Origin: Flavobacterium sp. 83
GTDB taxonomy: Bacteria; Bacteroidota; Bacteroidia; Flavobacteriales; Flavobacteriaceae
Assembly (NCBI RefSeq): GCF_000744835.1
Contig: NZ_JQMS01000001.1
Location: 2,728,001 to 2,792,000, forward strand
Reading direction: 5' to 3'
DNA: 64,000 bases
In this document: in pieces, positions 8,118 through 16,589 of the stretch
How positions within the stretch are numbered: position 1 is the stretch's first letter
How the letters are laid out: each line of letters begins with the position of its first letter
The notes under the pieces: generated by a model
What the model was told of the DNA's origin: nothing
Seen by the model: only the letters and a program-made list of their open reading frames with translations
The model's database searches: none
Made by a program: the position numbers and the translations under genes

Positions 8118-10946
8118 TTAAAACCATTTTCGATTAAAAAGATTGATTAATGTTTTTGGAGAGAAAGTAACCACAAATCTAATTTTTTCATTATAATTTT
8201 TTTGTCCAATTTCCCATCCGTTGTTGGAATAAATTGGAAAATACAATTCGAAATAGTCAGTTACCAGATTCAGACGAATTCCACTATCATAAACGAATCT
8301 CGCATCTTGTGTTCTATTTTTAATAAGACCAATGTCGCTGTATACTTCCATCCAATTCCAAATATTGAAACTTCCGTTCAAAGTAGTAATCCATTGATTA
8401 GCAAAAGGAGTGTTTAGTTTTGATTTAAAACCACCTTCAGCTAATATAAATTGTTGGCTGAAAAAACCACTGTTTTCAGATCGTCCGTAATAATTATAAT
8501 CAAATAGATAATCCGTAGGCCGGTCTAATGCAAAACTAAAAAAGTCTGAAGCAGTTCTATTGTAAAGAAAACTGCCAGCATAGAGGCGTAAATTTATTTG
8601 AAAATTGTTTTCAAATAATTTACGGTATTCAAATTCAGTGGCTACTTTTCCAAATTTACCAGATAGTTGTAGATCTGAAGTAAAGTTAAAATGATTGGTA
8701 ACTTCAGTTCTTGTGTTGATGTATTTTGCATCAAAAACCGAGTAATTCTCAGTGGAATTATCAATCACTAAAGCACTTTTCTCTCTATTTACTAGTACTT
8801 GGCGGAACATTATAAGCTGTTTTCTATTGTCTCTTAAGTTTTCTTCTCTAATTCGTAATTGTACCGATGGATTTATTTTCAGGTAGGCTGCATCTGGAGC
8901 ATAATGGAAATAAGAGCCCGAAACCGAATATCTTACGTTATAAAGCGTACTGTTTCTATAGTTTTGATTAACAGAAAAAGCTGCAGAACCTGTCAAATTA
9001 TTTGTTTTTGAAGAGTAAGCCGGATTGATGTCGAATATAAAAGGCTTATCTAAAATTGTTTTGTTATGCAATCGCAATCCCGGTGAAAAACCATCATATA
9101 AGTTATAGGTTAATGTTGGGACATATAAAATCTGATTGTAATATGGATCTTCTAAATCCTTCATAAAATTAAATTTTATAGGTCGGTTGGTTGGATAAAA
9201 ACCTTTCAAGGACTTCCAATTATTTCTTAAATTGTACTCAGGAACTTCATTATTATAATTTAAAACGATTTTATCCGCATTTTTTCTTTCAATGGTAAAA
9301 GTGCTGTCCGTTTCATTGGCATCAAGCCATTTTTTAAAAACAATTTCTCCTTTTTTTACGCCATAAACAGGAACAGGAACCGAAACATTGGTTTTGTTTT
9401 TTACTGAAAAAGTAATACTGTCTTTCGTTTTTGAGACATCAGTAAATTTATAATCTATGATTTCACGAGAACCAATTATGGTTTTAAAAAACCAGTTAAT
9501 ATCTTTATCAGCATTGGATTGTAATATCCTTTCAAAATCAGTTCTCGAAACTTGTTTTTCCTTATTTTCAATATAGAATTGACGAATACTATTGTTTACT
9601 TCATCATGTTCCAGATAATCGTCCAGATATCTAAAACTCAATCCGGCACGGTATTTACTGGCAATTTGTTCATTGAATTTTATCAAACTGTTTTTTGGAT
9701 TACCTAACGGCTGGTCTAAGTTTTTTCGAGCCATAAGCATATAAAAATAGCTGTATTGCTCATTAAAACTTAAGTTGGTTAAGTTGTAGCTTTTTAATAA
9801 TCGGAGTTTAGAAACACTCCCAAACATCTTGGCGTCTGGATGATTTTCATCAATATATTTCATCATCGCATAAACCTGAATTCCATCGTAAATCCAGTTA
9901 TCTTTTCTTGAATCTAAACGCAAACTAGTCTTTAAATAGGCGTTTAAATAGGTTTTCAAAAATTTAATTTCAAATATAAATTCATCAGTAAACGGACTTA
10001 AAAAAGAAGGTAATTGATTCAGTCCATAAAAAGGGTTTCTCTCATAATCAGTTTGAGAAACGATTATTTTTTCATGAGGATATACTCCAATGAGGGTACT
10101 CACATAATCCATGACTCTATTTATAACTATTGCTTTTTCAATAGTGCTAATTTTATTTTCTTTGAGATTTGTGAGTACTTCATTTGTGTTATTTTTATAA
10201 CTGATAAAACTGGATTTTGGTTCCGCAAAAAGACTAAAATCCGTTCGGTTACTACCTTGTAATTTATAGTTTGTAAAATTGCCTAATTTATTAGGACCAG
10301 TACTATTTAAATCTGTTGTGATTTCAATTGTTTCAGGTGTTTTTAATTCAATGTCAAAATCACAAACAGCATTTGCAATATCATCTAAATTGTTGTTGCT
10401 GTTTCTAATAAAAGTATGGTTATCATAACGGGCGGGAGTAAGGAACCAGTTTTTAAGATTCATTTCGCCTTTATCATTATAGCCGTATTTAGTGAATTTA
10501 TCACTTGGTATTTTTGTAATATAAGTGAGATGTAAAGTGGTTTTTTGATTTGGAAGTAGTTTTTCTCTCAATTGTACTTCAATATAATCCGGGTTTTTCT
10601 GTGTTCTTTTACATGAAGCAAATAATTGATTTGCATCAATTATAGTTAAATTATTAGTGCTTCCACGTTCTTCTTCTTTGGCTAAATGAAAACCCCTGTA
10701 GAATTCATCTGAAAATCGTTTGGCCAAAGGGGTGTTTTTATCAGAATATGCATTGTTCCAATCATTCAGTACAATGGAAGTTAATGTGTCATTCGATTGA
10801 TTGAAAAAAGTAATTTCTTGCTGGATAGTCAATGTTTTGTTCTCGGTATTCAACTCAACAATCATTTTAGAATGATGTTGTGCGTATTGTTTTACTGATA
10901 CCAATAAAACAAGAAGATAGACCGTGATTTTAAAGATTAATTTCAA
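8118..10946 (-). CDS. M1-aminopeptidase-like outer-membrane protein without HExxH
   Basis: Signal peptide MKLIFKITVYLLVLLVSVKQYAQ, then an M1-like N-terminal beta domain (VELNTENKTLTIQQEITF) and a gluzincin-like central part. WIYDGIQVYAMMKYI (around residue 350) aligns with the W-x-x-E-G-x-A-x-Y helix of M1 enzymes, but I find no HExxH upstream of it, and the expected Glu is Asp. The catalytic zinc site is therefore probably lost. From about residue 600 the sequence is rich in alternating aromatic strands and ends in RKWF, as outer-membrane beta-barrels do. The likely product is a barrel-anchored, periplasm- or surface-facing pseudo-peptidase. Its role is unknown; binding or scaffolding is possible. 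Length 942 residues. Confidence 0.75.
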   Translation of the reverse strand: MKLIFKITVYLLVLLVSVKQYAQHHSKMIVELNTENKTLTIQQEITFFNQSNDTLTSIVLNDWNNAYSDKNTPLAKRFSDEFYRGFHLAKEEERGSTNNLTIIDANQLFASCKRTQKNPDYIEVQLREKLLPNQKTTLHLTYITKIPSDKFTKYGYNDKGEMNLKNWFLTPARYDNHTFIRNSNNNLDDIANAVCDFDIELKTPETIEITTDLNSTGPNKLGNFTNYKLQGSNRTDFSLFAEPKSSFISYKNNTNEVLTNLKENKISTIEKAIVINRVMDYVSTLIGVYPHEKIIVSQTDYERNPFYGLNQLPSFLSPFTDEFIFEIKFLKTYLNAYLKTSLRLDSRKDNWIYDGIQVYAMMKYIDENHPDAKMFGSVSKLRLLKSYNLTNLSFNEQYSYFYMLMARKNLDQPLGNPKNSLIKFNEQIASKYRAGLSFRYLDDYLEHDEVNNSIRQFYIENKEKQVSRTDFERILQSNADKDINWFFKTIIGSREIIDYKFTDVSKTKDSITFSVKNKTNVSVPVPVYGVKKGEIVFKKWLDANETDSTFTIERKNADKIVLNYNNEVPEYNLRNNWKSLKGFYPTNRPIKFNFMKDLEDPYYNQILYVPTLTYNLYDGFSPGLRLHNKTILDKPFIFDINPAYSSKTNNLTGSAAFSVNQNYRNSTLYNVRYSVSGSYFHYAPDAAYLKINPSVQLRIREENLRDNRKQLIMFRQVLVNREKSALVIDNSTENYSVFDAKYINTRTEVTNHFNFTSDLQLSGKFGKVATEFEYRKLFENNFQINLRLYAGSFLYNRTASDFFSFALDRPTDYLFDYNYYGRSENSGFFSQQFILAEGGFKSKLNTPFANQWITTLNGSFNIWNWMEVYSDIGLIKNRTQDARFVYDSGIRLNLVTDYFELYFPIYSNNGWEIGQKNYNEKIRFVVTFSPKTLINLFNRKWF

Positions 10947-11028
10947 CTGTTTTCTTTAGAATTTAATAAAAAATAAATATACTTTTTTTTAGATAAAAAC
11001 AGTAAGAAAACAAACAAATTAACATAAA

Positions 11029-11053
11029 AAAAGCTGTTTGTTAGACAGCTTTT
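11029..11053 (-). terminator. Terminator of the LOG-family gene
   Basis: AAAAGCTGT (11029-11037) pairs with ACAGCTTTT (11045-11053) around a 7-nt loop. A T run follows on the minus strand, directly after the stop at 11057. Confidence 0.8.
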
Positions 11054-11056
11054 CAA

Positions 11057-11785
11057 TTAAAAATTAGGAGTTAAATCATATTTCTTATAGAATTTATCTA
11101 ACACATCGACCACTTCATCTTCGGTGTCGACAATCTTAAATAAATTCAAATCATCAGCACTTACAGTGCCTTCTTTTTCTATTAAAACCGTTTTTATCCA
11201 ATCGATTAATCCGGACCAAAAGCTGGTGCCAACTAATATTATTGGAAATTTTGCAATCTTTTTCGTCTGAATCAAAGTCATGGCTTCAAACAATTCATCC
11301 ATAGTTCCAAAACCTCCCGGCATCACAACAAAACCTTGGGAATATTTTACAAACATTACTTTCCGAACAAAGAAATAATCAAAATTCAAGTTCTTATCCC
11401 CATCAATATAAGGATTATAATGTTGTTCAAAGGGCAACACTATATTCAATCCCACTGAGGTTCCTCCCCCCAGATGTGCTCCTTTATTTCCCGCTTCCAT
11501 AATTCCTGGACCACCGCCAGTAATCACACCATAACCTGCTTTACTGATTTTATAGGCAATTTTTTCAGCAAGTAGATAATATTTATCTTCCGGTTTTGTC
11601 CTCGCTGAACCAAAAATGGTTACACACGGACCAATGCGTCCCATGCTTTCGTAACCATTCACAAATTCGGCCATGATTTTAAAAATCGCCCAACTGTCAT
11701 TAGTTCTTATTTCGTTCCAGGTTTTTCTTTTTAGTCGGTCTTGGATTACTTTATCCTCGTCATTATCAAAATCTTCTAATCTCAT
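11057..11785 (-). CDS. LOG/TIGR00730-family nucleotide phosphoribohydrolase-like protein
   Basis: The Rossmann-like fold carries both family signatures: GGGPGIMEAGNKGA (residues 90-103) and PGGFGTMDE (156-164). LOG-family enzymes remove ribose 5-phosphate from nucleotide monophosphates, including cytokinin nucleotides; older annotations call them lysine decarboxylases, which is not supported. Length (242) fits the family. The N-terminal 30 residues are an acidic/basic extension (RLEDFDNDEDKVIQDRLKRK). It is a single-gene unit ending in a strong terminator. Substrate not determinable from sequence. Confidence 0.85.
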   Translation of the reverse strand: MRLEDFDNDEDKVIQDRLKRKTWNEIRTNDSWAIFKIMAEFVNGYESMGRIGPCVTIFGSARTKPEDKYYLLAEKIAYKISKAGYGVITGGGPGIMEAGNKGAHLGGGTSVGLNIVLPFEQHYNPYIDGDKNLNFDYFFVRKVMFVKYSQGFVVMPGGFGTMDELFEAMTLIQTKKIAKFPIILVGTSFWSGLIDWIKTVLIEKEGTVSADDLNLFKIVDTEDEVVDVLDKFYKKYDLTPNF

Positions 11786-11905
11786 TTTCTATATTTTATA
11801 ATCTTGTTTTTTTGGAGCTACTTCCAGCTATTCGTTTCAATCTTAATTGCCGAAACCCGGCTCATAAGGATTTTTACTGCTATCTGGGCTAGGGCTCCTC
11901 AATAC

Positions 11906-12006
11906 TAAAGTAACTCTTTTTTCAAAAACTGCGCCGTATAACTCTTCTTAATTTTTATAATTTCTTCTGGAGTTCCTTTGGCAATAAGTTGTCCGCCTCC
12001 TTTTCC
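11906..12006 (-). pseudogene. Duplicated 3' end of uvrA
   Basis: These 101 bp match 12616-12716, the last 34 codons of uvrA, with one internal difference (11980 versus 12690). Read on the minus strand the copy even keeps an in-frame stop (TAG) after KKELL. It has no start and is a remnant. It abuts the left inverted repeat of the DUF559 unit, so uvrA was probably interrupted here and its end restored by a second copy. Confidence 0.9.
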
Positions 12007-12014
12007 CCTCCACT

Positions 12015-12044
12015 GGAGGGGTGCCTGAAAGGCGGGGTGGTTTT
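12015..12044. repeat. Left inverted repeat of the DUF559 unit
   Basis: 30 bp, inverted relative to 12573-12602 with one mismatch. It contains a small GCCT-GAA-AGGC hairpin and overlaps the palindrome CCCCTCC-ACT-GGAGGGG. Confidence 0.9.
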
Positions 12045-12075
12045 TTATTGTCGTTTAGCCAAATAATATTATTTC

Positions 12076-12498
12076 TCACCCAAACTCCTCAATAATATAG
12101 TTCTCTAGTTCAATCATCACATTATTTAAATCATGTTTTACCCTTAAATCAGATATTCTGTAAACCTTTAATCCTAAAGAAACGAGATAATCTTCTCTTT
12201 TTTGATCGTACTCTTCTTTGTTGTCGTGGCTTGAACCGTCAATTTCGATTATCAATCCTAGAGTTTTCACATAAAAATCTACAATATAATTACCAATGAT
12301 TCTTTGTCTGTCAAAATCTATTTTCCAAAACATTCCTTTGTGCACTTGCAACCAAAAGATAACTTCTGACAACACACCTGCTTTGCGCAATGCTCGGGAT
12401 CTAGCTTTTAATTTTATGTTGCAGGGTAAGTTTTCGATGAAATTTCTATAAATAGGCTGTATGTTTATATAAGCCGTTATCTCGCCATTGTTTTCCAT
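12076..12498 (-). CDS. DUF559 / Vsr-like endonuclease-domain protein
   Basis: About 140 residues from the ATG at 12498 (MENNGEITAY); a longer frame to 12561 adds a hydrophobic, non-conserved-looking leader. The family is related to very-short-patch repair nucleases with a PD-(D/E)xK-like core. The visible core residues are VDFYV and EIDGSSHD, followed by KREDYLVSLGLKVYRI. ARSRALRKAGVLSEVIFWLQV is the usual N-terminal segment (LRKxxTxAExxLW type). These proteins are predicted DNA nucleases, but their function is unproven. The gene sits between inverted repeats and a duplicated uvrA end, which suggests that it takes part in moving the unit, much as RAYT transposases do with REP palindromes. That role is an inference. 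Confidence 0.8.
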   Translation of the reverse strand: MENNGEITAYINIQPIYRNFIENLPCNIKLKARSRALRKAGVLSEVIFWLQVHKGMFWKIDFDRQRIIGNYIVDFYVKTLGLIIEIDGSSHDNKEEYDQKREDYLVSLGLKVYRISDLRVKHDLNNVMIELENYIIEEFG

Positions 12499-12572
12499 AA
12501 TCTTTGTTTCTATTCCCTTTTTTAGAACGGACCTTAGGAATAAATTTACAAAAAAAAACACTAATAGTAACG

Positions 12573-12602
12573 AAAACTACCCCGCCTTTCAGGCACCCCT
12601 CC
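12573..12602. repeat. Right inverted repeat of the DUF559 unit
   Basis: Reverse complement of 12015-12044 with one mismatch. It lies between the DUF559 start and the uvrA stop at 12615, and overlaps the imperfect palindrome CCCCTCC-AAA-GGATGGG. Confidence 0.9.
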
Positions 12603-12614
12603 AAAGGATGGGAA

Positions 12615-15476
12615 TTAAAGTAACTCTTTTTTCAAAAACTGCGCCGTATAACTCTTCTTAATTTTTATAATTTCTTCTGGAGTTCCTTTCGCAATAAGTT
12701 GTCCGCCTCCTTTTCCTCCTTCAGGTCCAATGTCAATAATGTAATCAGCCAGTTTAATTACATCCATATTATGCTCGATAATCAAAATCGTATTTCCTTT
12801 ATCAACCAGTTTGTTAATTACTTCCATCAACACTCTAATGTCTTCAAAATGCAATCCAGTTGTGGGTTCGTCCAAAATATAAAACGTGTTTCCGGTATCT
12901 TTTTTGGATAATTCTCCTGCCAGTTTAATTCGTTGTGCTTCACCGCCAGAAAGGGTCGTGCTTTGTTGGCCAAGTGTAATATATCCTAAACCAACATCCT
13001 GAATGGTTTTTACTTTTCTGTAAATCTTCGGAATCATTTCAAAAAACGGAACCGCTTCATCTACAGTCATATTCAAAACATCCGAAATGGATTTTCCTTT
13101 GTATCGAATTTCCAATGTTTCTCTGTTAAAACGTTTTCCTTGGCAAGTTTCACATTCCACATAAACGTCTGGTAGAAAGTTCATTTCAATTGTACGTACT
13201 CCAGAGCCTTCGCAGGTTTCACAGCGTCCGCCTTTGACATTAAAACTGAATCGACCTGCTTTATATCCCCGAATCATACTTTCGGATGTCATTGTAAACA
13301 GATTTCTGATTTCGGTGAAAACTTCGGTGTATGTTGCCGGATTACTTCGTGGCGTTCTTCCAATCGGGCTCTGGTCAATATCAATCACTTTATCGATATG
13401 TTCCAATCCTTCAATTTTTTTATATGGCTGCGGTTTTTTGACACCGTTGAAATAATAGGCGTTCAAAATAGGGTAGAGGGTTTCATTAATCAAAGTTGAT
13501 TTCCCACTTCCTGAAACTCCGGTAACGCAAATCATTTTGCCCAAAGGCAATTCTATCGAAACATTCTTCAAGTTATTTCCTGTTGCTCCGGTCAGTTTCA
13601 GGAATTTTCCATTTCCTTCACGACGTTTTTTTGGAACCTCGATTTTCATCTCCCCATTCATATACATTGCTGTAATAGTATGATGTTTCAGAATTTCAGC
13701 AGGTGTTCCTTTGCTGATGATTTCGCCTCCGTATTTCCCTGCTTTGGGTCCAATGTCAATTACATAATCCGCACGTTCAATCATGTCTTTATCATGTTCC
13801 ACCACAATTACCGAGTTACCAATATCGCGTAATTGCTCTAGTGAATGAATCAATTTGTCATTGTCTCTTTGGTGTAAACCAATACTTGGCTCATCCAAAA
13901 TATACAAAACACCAACTAGCTGTGAACCAATTTGTGTTGCCAAACGGATGCGTTGTGCTTCACCACCCGAAAGTGATTTGGAGCTTCGGCTTAAAGCCAA
14001 ATAATCCAAACCTACATTCATCAAAAAGTTCAATCGATCCTTAATCTCTTTGATTACTTCAGTTGCGATACGTTTCTGTTTATCCGATAAATGATTATCT
14101 AAATCTAGAAACCAAGCTGTCAAATCCGAAATGTCCATATCGCACAATTCGGTAATATTTTTTTCATTGATTTTAAAGAATAAAGCTTCTTTTTTCAAAC
14201 GGGAACCTTCGCAAACGGGACATTTTATTTCGTCCATGAATTCCTTTGCCCAACGCTTTATACTTGTGGAACCACTTTCATCGTGTTGATTTTTTATGAA
14301 ATGTGAAATCCCTTCAAAATCAATTTTGTATTCACGGGCAACGCCTAAATCTTTTGAATTGATGGTAAATTTTTCTTTTCCACCATTCAAAATCATTTCC
14401 ATTGCTTCATCAGGAATGGTTTCTATGGCATCCGTCAGTTTGAAGCCATATTTTTCGCCTATGATTTCCAATTGCTTAAAAATCCAGGATGATTTGTATT
14501 CGCCCAAAGGAGCAAAACCACCTGCTTTTATAGACAATTTTGGGTTTGGAATAATCTTTTTTGTATTGATTTCATTTACCATTCCTAGACCGTTGCAATG
14601 ATCACAAGCGCCTTTTGGCGAGTTGAACGAAAATAAATTCGGCTCTGGATTTTGGTATGAAATTCCTGTTGTAGGACACATCAAATTTCTACTAAAAAAT
14701 CGTACTTCATTAGAATCTTGATCTAAAACCATCAATACATTCTCCCCGTGATGCATGGCCGTGTTGATGCTTTCAATCAAACGTTTTTCATTTTGCTTCG
14801 CCAGTTCGTCCTTCGTCCTCGGGTCAGGAGTATCATCAATCACCATTCGATCCACAACAATTTCGATATCGTGTGTTTTATAACGGTCTAATTTCATTCC
14901 TAAAGTAATATCCAATATATCGCCATTAACACGAACTTTAAGAAAACCTTGTTTGGCAATTTGTTGAAAAAGTTCCGCATAATGTCCTTTTCGAGCACGA
15001 ATAACCGGAGCCAAAAGATTGATGCGTTTTCCTTTGAAATCATGAATTATCAAATCTTTGATTTGTTCATCATTATAACTAACCATCTTTTCTCCTGTAT
15101 TATAGCTGTAGGCGTCAGCACCACGAGCGTAAAGCAAACGCAGGAAATCATAAATTTCGGTAATTGTTCCCACGGTGGAACGCGGACTTTTACTGGTTGT
15201 TTTTTGTTCGATAGCAATTACAGGAGAAAGTCCGTCAATTTTATCGACATCTGGACGTTCTAATCCACCTAGAAATTGACGTGCATAAGCAGAAAAAGTT
15301 TCTACATAACGGCGTTGCCCTTCGGCATAAATCGTATCAAAAGCTAAGGAGGATTTCCCGGAACCCGAAAGACCGGTAATTACGACCAGTTTTTCACGAG
15401 GAATGGAAACATCTATATTTTTTAAGTTGTGAACGCGAGCGCCTTGAACTTCAATGGTATTGTCTTTGTCTAGCAT
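12615..15476 (-). CDS. uvrA: Excinuclease ABC subunit A
   Basis: UvrA is the damage-recognition ATPase of nucleotide excision repair and loads UvrB on lesions. The 953 residues match the usual length. Both ABC halves are present: Walker [15 protein letters not shown] near the N-terminus and [17 protein letters not shown] in the second half, two LSGGEAQRI(R/K)LA signatures, and zinc-finger cysteine sets ([36 protein letters not shown]). The start ATG at 15476 is preceded by a TAnnTTTG promoter. The last 101 bp are repeated downstream beyond the DUF559 unit. The gene itself is intact. Confidence 0.98.
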   Translation of the reverse strand: MLDKDNTIEVQGARVHNLKNIDVSIPREKLVVITGLSGSGKSSLAFDTIYAEGQRRYVETFSAYARQFLGGLERPDVDKIDGLSPVIAIEQKTTSKSPRSTVGTITEIYDFLRLLYARGADAYSYNTGEKMVSYNDEQIKDLIIHDFKGKRINLLAPVIRARKGHYAELFQQIAKQGFLKVRVNGDILDITLGMKLDRYKTHDIEIVVDRMVIDDTPDPRTKDELAKQNEKRLIESINTAMHHGENVLMVLDQDSNEVRFFSRNLMCPTTGISYQNPEPNLFSFNSPKGACDHCNGLGMVNEINTKKIIPNPKLSIKAGGFAPLGEYKSSWIFKQLEIIGEKYGFKLTDAIETIPDEAMEMILNGGKEKFTINSKDLGVAREYKIDFEGISHFIKNQHDESGSTSIKRWAKEFMDEIKCPVCEGSRLKKEALFFKINEKNITELCDMDISDLTAWFLDLDNHLSDKQKRIATEVIKEIKDRLNFLMNVGLDYLALSRSSKSLSGGEAQRIRLATQIGSQLVGVLYILDEPSIGLHQRDNDKLIHSLEQLRDIGNSVIVVEHDKDMIERADYVIDIGPKAGKYGGEIISKGTPAEILKHHTITAMYMNGEMKIEVPKKRREGNGKFLKLTGATGNNLKNVSIELPLGKMICVTGVSGSGKSTLINETLYPILNAYYFNGVKKPQPYKKIEGLEHIDKVIDIDQSPIGRTPRSNPATYTEVFTEIRNLFTMTSESMIRGYKAGRFSFNVKGGRCETCEGSGVRTIEMNFLPDVYVECETCQGKRFNRETLEIRYKGKSISDVLNMTVDEAVPFFEMIPKIYRKVKTIQDVGLGYITLGQQSTTLSGGEAQRIKLAGELSKKDTGNTFYILDEPTTGLHFEDIRVLMEVINKLVDKGNTILIIEHNMDVIKLADYIIDIGPEGGKGGGQLIAKGTPEEIIKIKKSYTAQFLKKELL

Positions 15477-15492
15477 AATTTTTGCAAAAAAG

Positions 15493-15500
15493 CAAAGTTA
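15493..15500 (-). promoter_or_regulatory. -7 element of uvrA promoter
   Basis: TAACTTTG on the minus strand, a full TAnnTTTG match, 17 nt before the uvrA ATG. No clear -33 TTG is seen, nor a SOS-type palindrome. Confidence 0.55.
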
Positions 15501-15560
15501 CCATTTTGATTTATTCTTTCGATAGAACAGTTTAGAAGTTTATGTTAAAATAGGGTGTTA

Positions 15561-15586
15561 AAAACGCCAACATAAGTTAGCGTTTT
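15561..15586 (-). terminator. Terminator overlapping the fic stop codon
   Basis: AAAACGCCAAC (15561-15571) pairs with GTTAGCGTTTT (15576-15586) around a 4-nt loop with G-U pairing. The stop codon of the Fic gene (15577-15579) lies inside the stem. Confidence 0.65.
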
Positions 15587-16530
15587 CTTTTTCTTGTTGC
15601 CATGTAATCCTCGACGGCTTCTCTAGTGGTAAGCCAGTTTCTACCTTCTTTGTAGGCATCAATTTTTCCTGTTCTAGCCAATAAACTGATGTATTCTTGG
15701 CCGTAAGGCATATTAGGTTCTTGAACTAAATTTGAAATTGCTACATATTCTTTGTCATTTCCTGGTAACGCATTAATGTAAATATTCAAAGTGCGTTCCA
15801 ATGATTGATACATCAGCAGAGTCAATTTTTGATAATTACCACCATTAGCTTGATTTAGTGCTTCGTAGTATTTCTTTCTGTCATTTTTTAAAATTATAGC
15901 AGGCGGAAATCCAGAACGCATTAGCAATAAATTCATTGCCAACCGTACCGTACGACCATTTCCGTCAAAGAAAGGATGTATCCAAACCAATTTATGGTGA
16001 AAAACGGTTGCTAACTCAATATCATTAAGCTGCAATGGATTTGTATTTATGAAATCAATTAGTTCATCCAATTCATCAGGAACTTTATTTGCATTTGGTG
16101 GGGTAAAATTAGCGCCAGTAATGCGAACACCTCCATTACGAATACGTCCGGCAAAGTCATCTTCGATTGAGCGTAAAACCAATCCGTGCAAAGATAAAAT
16201 ATCAATACTCCTTAAATTATAATCATCATTTACAATAGAATATAAATAGTCAATGGCTTTATCATGATTGTGAGTTTCAAAATGTTCCCGAAGCGATTTC
16301 CCTTTAATGGTAATGCCTTCTTGAATAACCATTTGTGTCTCCCTAAGGCTCATTGTATTGCCTTCAATACTATTAGAGTTGTAGGTCCATTCAATGGAGA
16401 GGCTTTCTCTAATTTTATGCAAAGCGATATTTGGCAATGGTCTGCTGGTTTGCAAAACTTGCTTTTTTTCATACAATCTTTCAAAACTTGTTTGAAATTC
16501 TTCTCGGTAGTTTAGGTCTATCTTCCACAT
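15577..16530 (-). CDS. Fic family protein with C-terminal DNA-binding-like domain
   Basis: The Fic core motif HPFFDGNGR (catalytic His185 and following in this numbering; 187 if counted from a GTG six bases upstream) is complete, so AMPylation or similar nucleotidyl transfer to a target is expected. An N-terminal inhibitory helix S-x-x-x-E-G (SNSIEG, about residues 52-57) indicates an autoinhibited class II-type enzyme. The C-terminus (YISLLARTGKIDAYKEGRNWLTTREAVEDY) looks like an excisionase/MerR-like DNA-binding unit. I use the ATG at 16530: the -7 element TACATTTG ends at 16536, which places transcription start close to that ATG, so the mRNA may be leaderless. A perfect inverted repeat lies just upstream (16549-16587). 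The target is unknown. Confidence 0.88.
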   Translation of the reverse strand: MWKIDLNYREEFQTSFERLYEKKQVLQTSRPLPNIALHKIRESLSIEWTYNSNSIEGNTMSLRETQMVIQEGITIKGKSLREHFETHNHDKAIDYLYSIVNDDYNLRSIDILSLHGLVLRSIEDDFAGRIRNGGVRITGANFTPPNANKVPDELDELIDFINTNPLQLNDIELATVFHHKLVWIHPFFDGNGRTVRLAMNLLLMRSGFPPAIILKNDRKKYYEALNQANGGNYQKLTLLMYQSLERTLNIYINALPGNDKEYVAISNLVQEPNMPYGQEYISLLARTGKIDAYKEGRNWLTTREAVEDYMATRKRKR

Positions 16531-16535
16531 AGCCA

Positions 16536-16543
16536 CAAATGTA
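16536..16543 (-). promoter_or_regulatory. -7 element of the Fic gene
   Basis: TACATTTG on the minus strand matches TAnnTTTG. It lies so close to the start that the transcript would begin at or near the ATG at 16530. Confidence 0.5.
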
Positions 16544-16548
16544 CTGCT

Positions 16549-16587
16549 TAATATCGGATAATTGAAATTTTTATCTATCCGATATTA
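16549..16587. promoter_or_regulatory. Perfect inverted repeat upstream of fic (candidate operator)
   Basis: TAATATCGGATA (16549-16560) and TATCCGATATTA (16576-16587) are perfect inverted copies 15 bp apart. They span the expected -33 region of the Fic promoter. No U run follows on the strand of the preceding ClC gene, whose stop is at 16590, so an operator is more likely than a terminator. Confidence 0.55.
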
Positions 16588-16589
16588 AT

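Larger units (their letters stand above)
12005..12612. mobile_element. DUF559 nuclease unit inserted at the 3' end of uvrA
   Basis: A block of about 610 bp lies between the two copies of the uvrA end. It holds one gene (DUF559-type nuclease) and is bounded by inverted repeats: GGAGGGGTGCCTGAAAGG onward at 12015-12044 and its reverse complement at 12573-12602 (30 bp, one mismatch). Outside each repeat lies a small palindrome (CCCCTCC-ACT-GGAGGGG at 12005-12021; CCCCTCC-AAA-GGATGGG at 12596-12612). The structure suggests a small mobile unit, but I know of no characterised mechanism for it. Confidence 0.7.
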
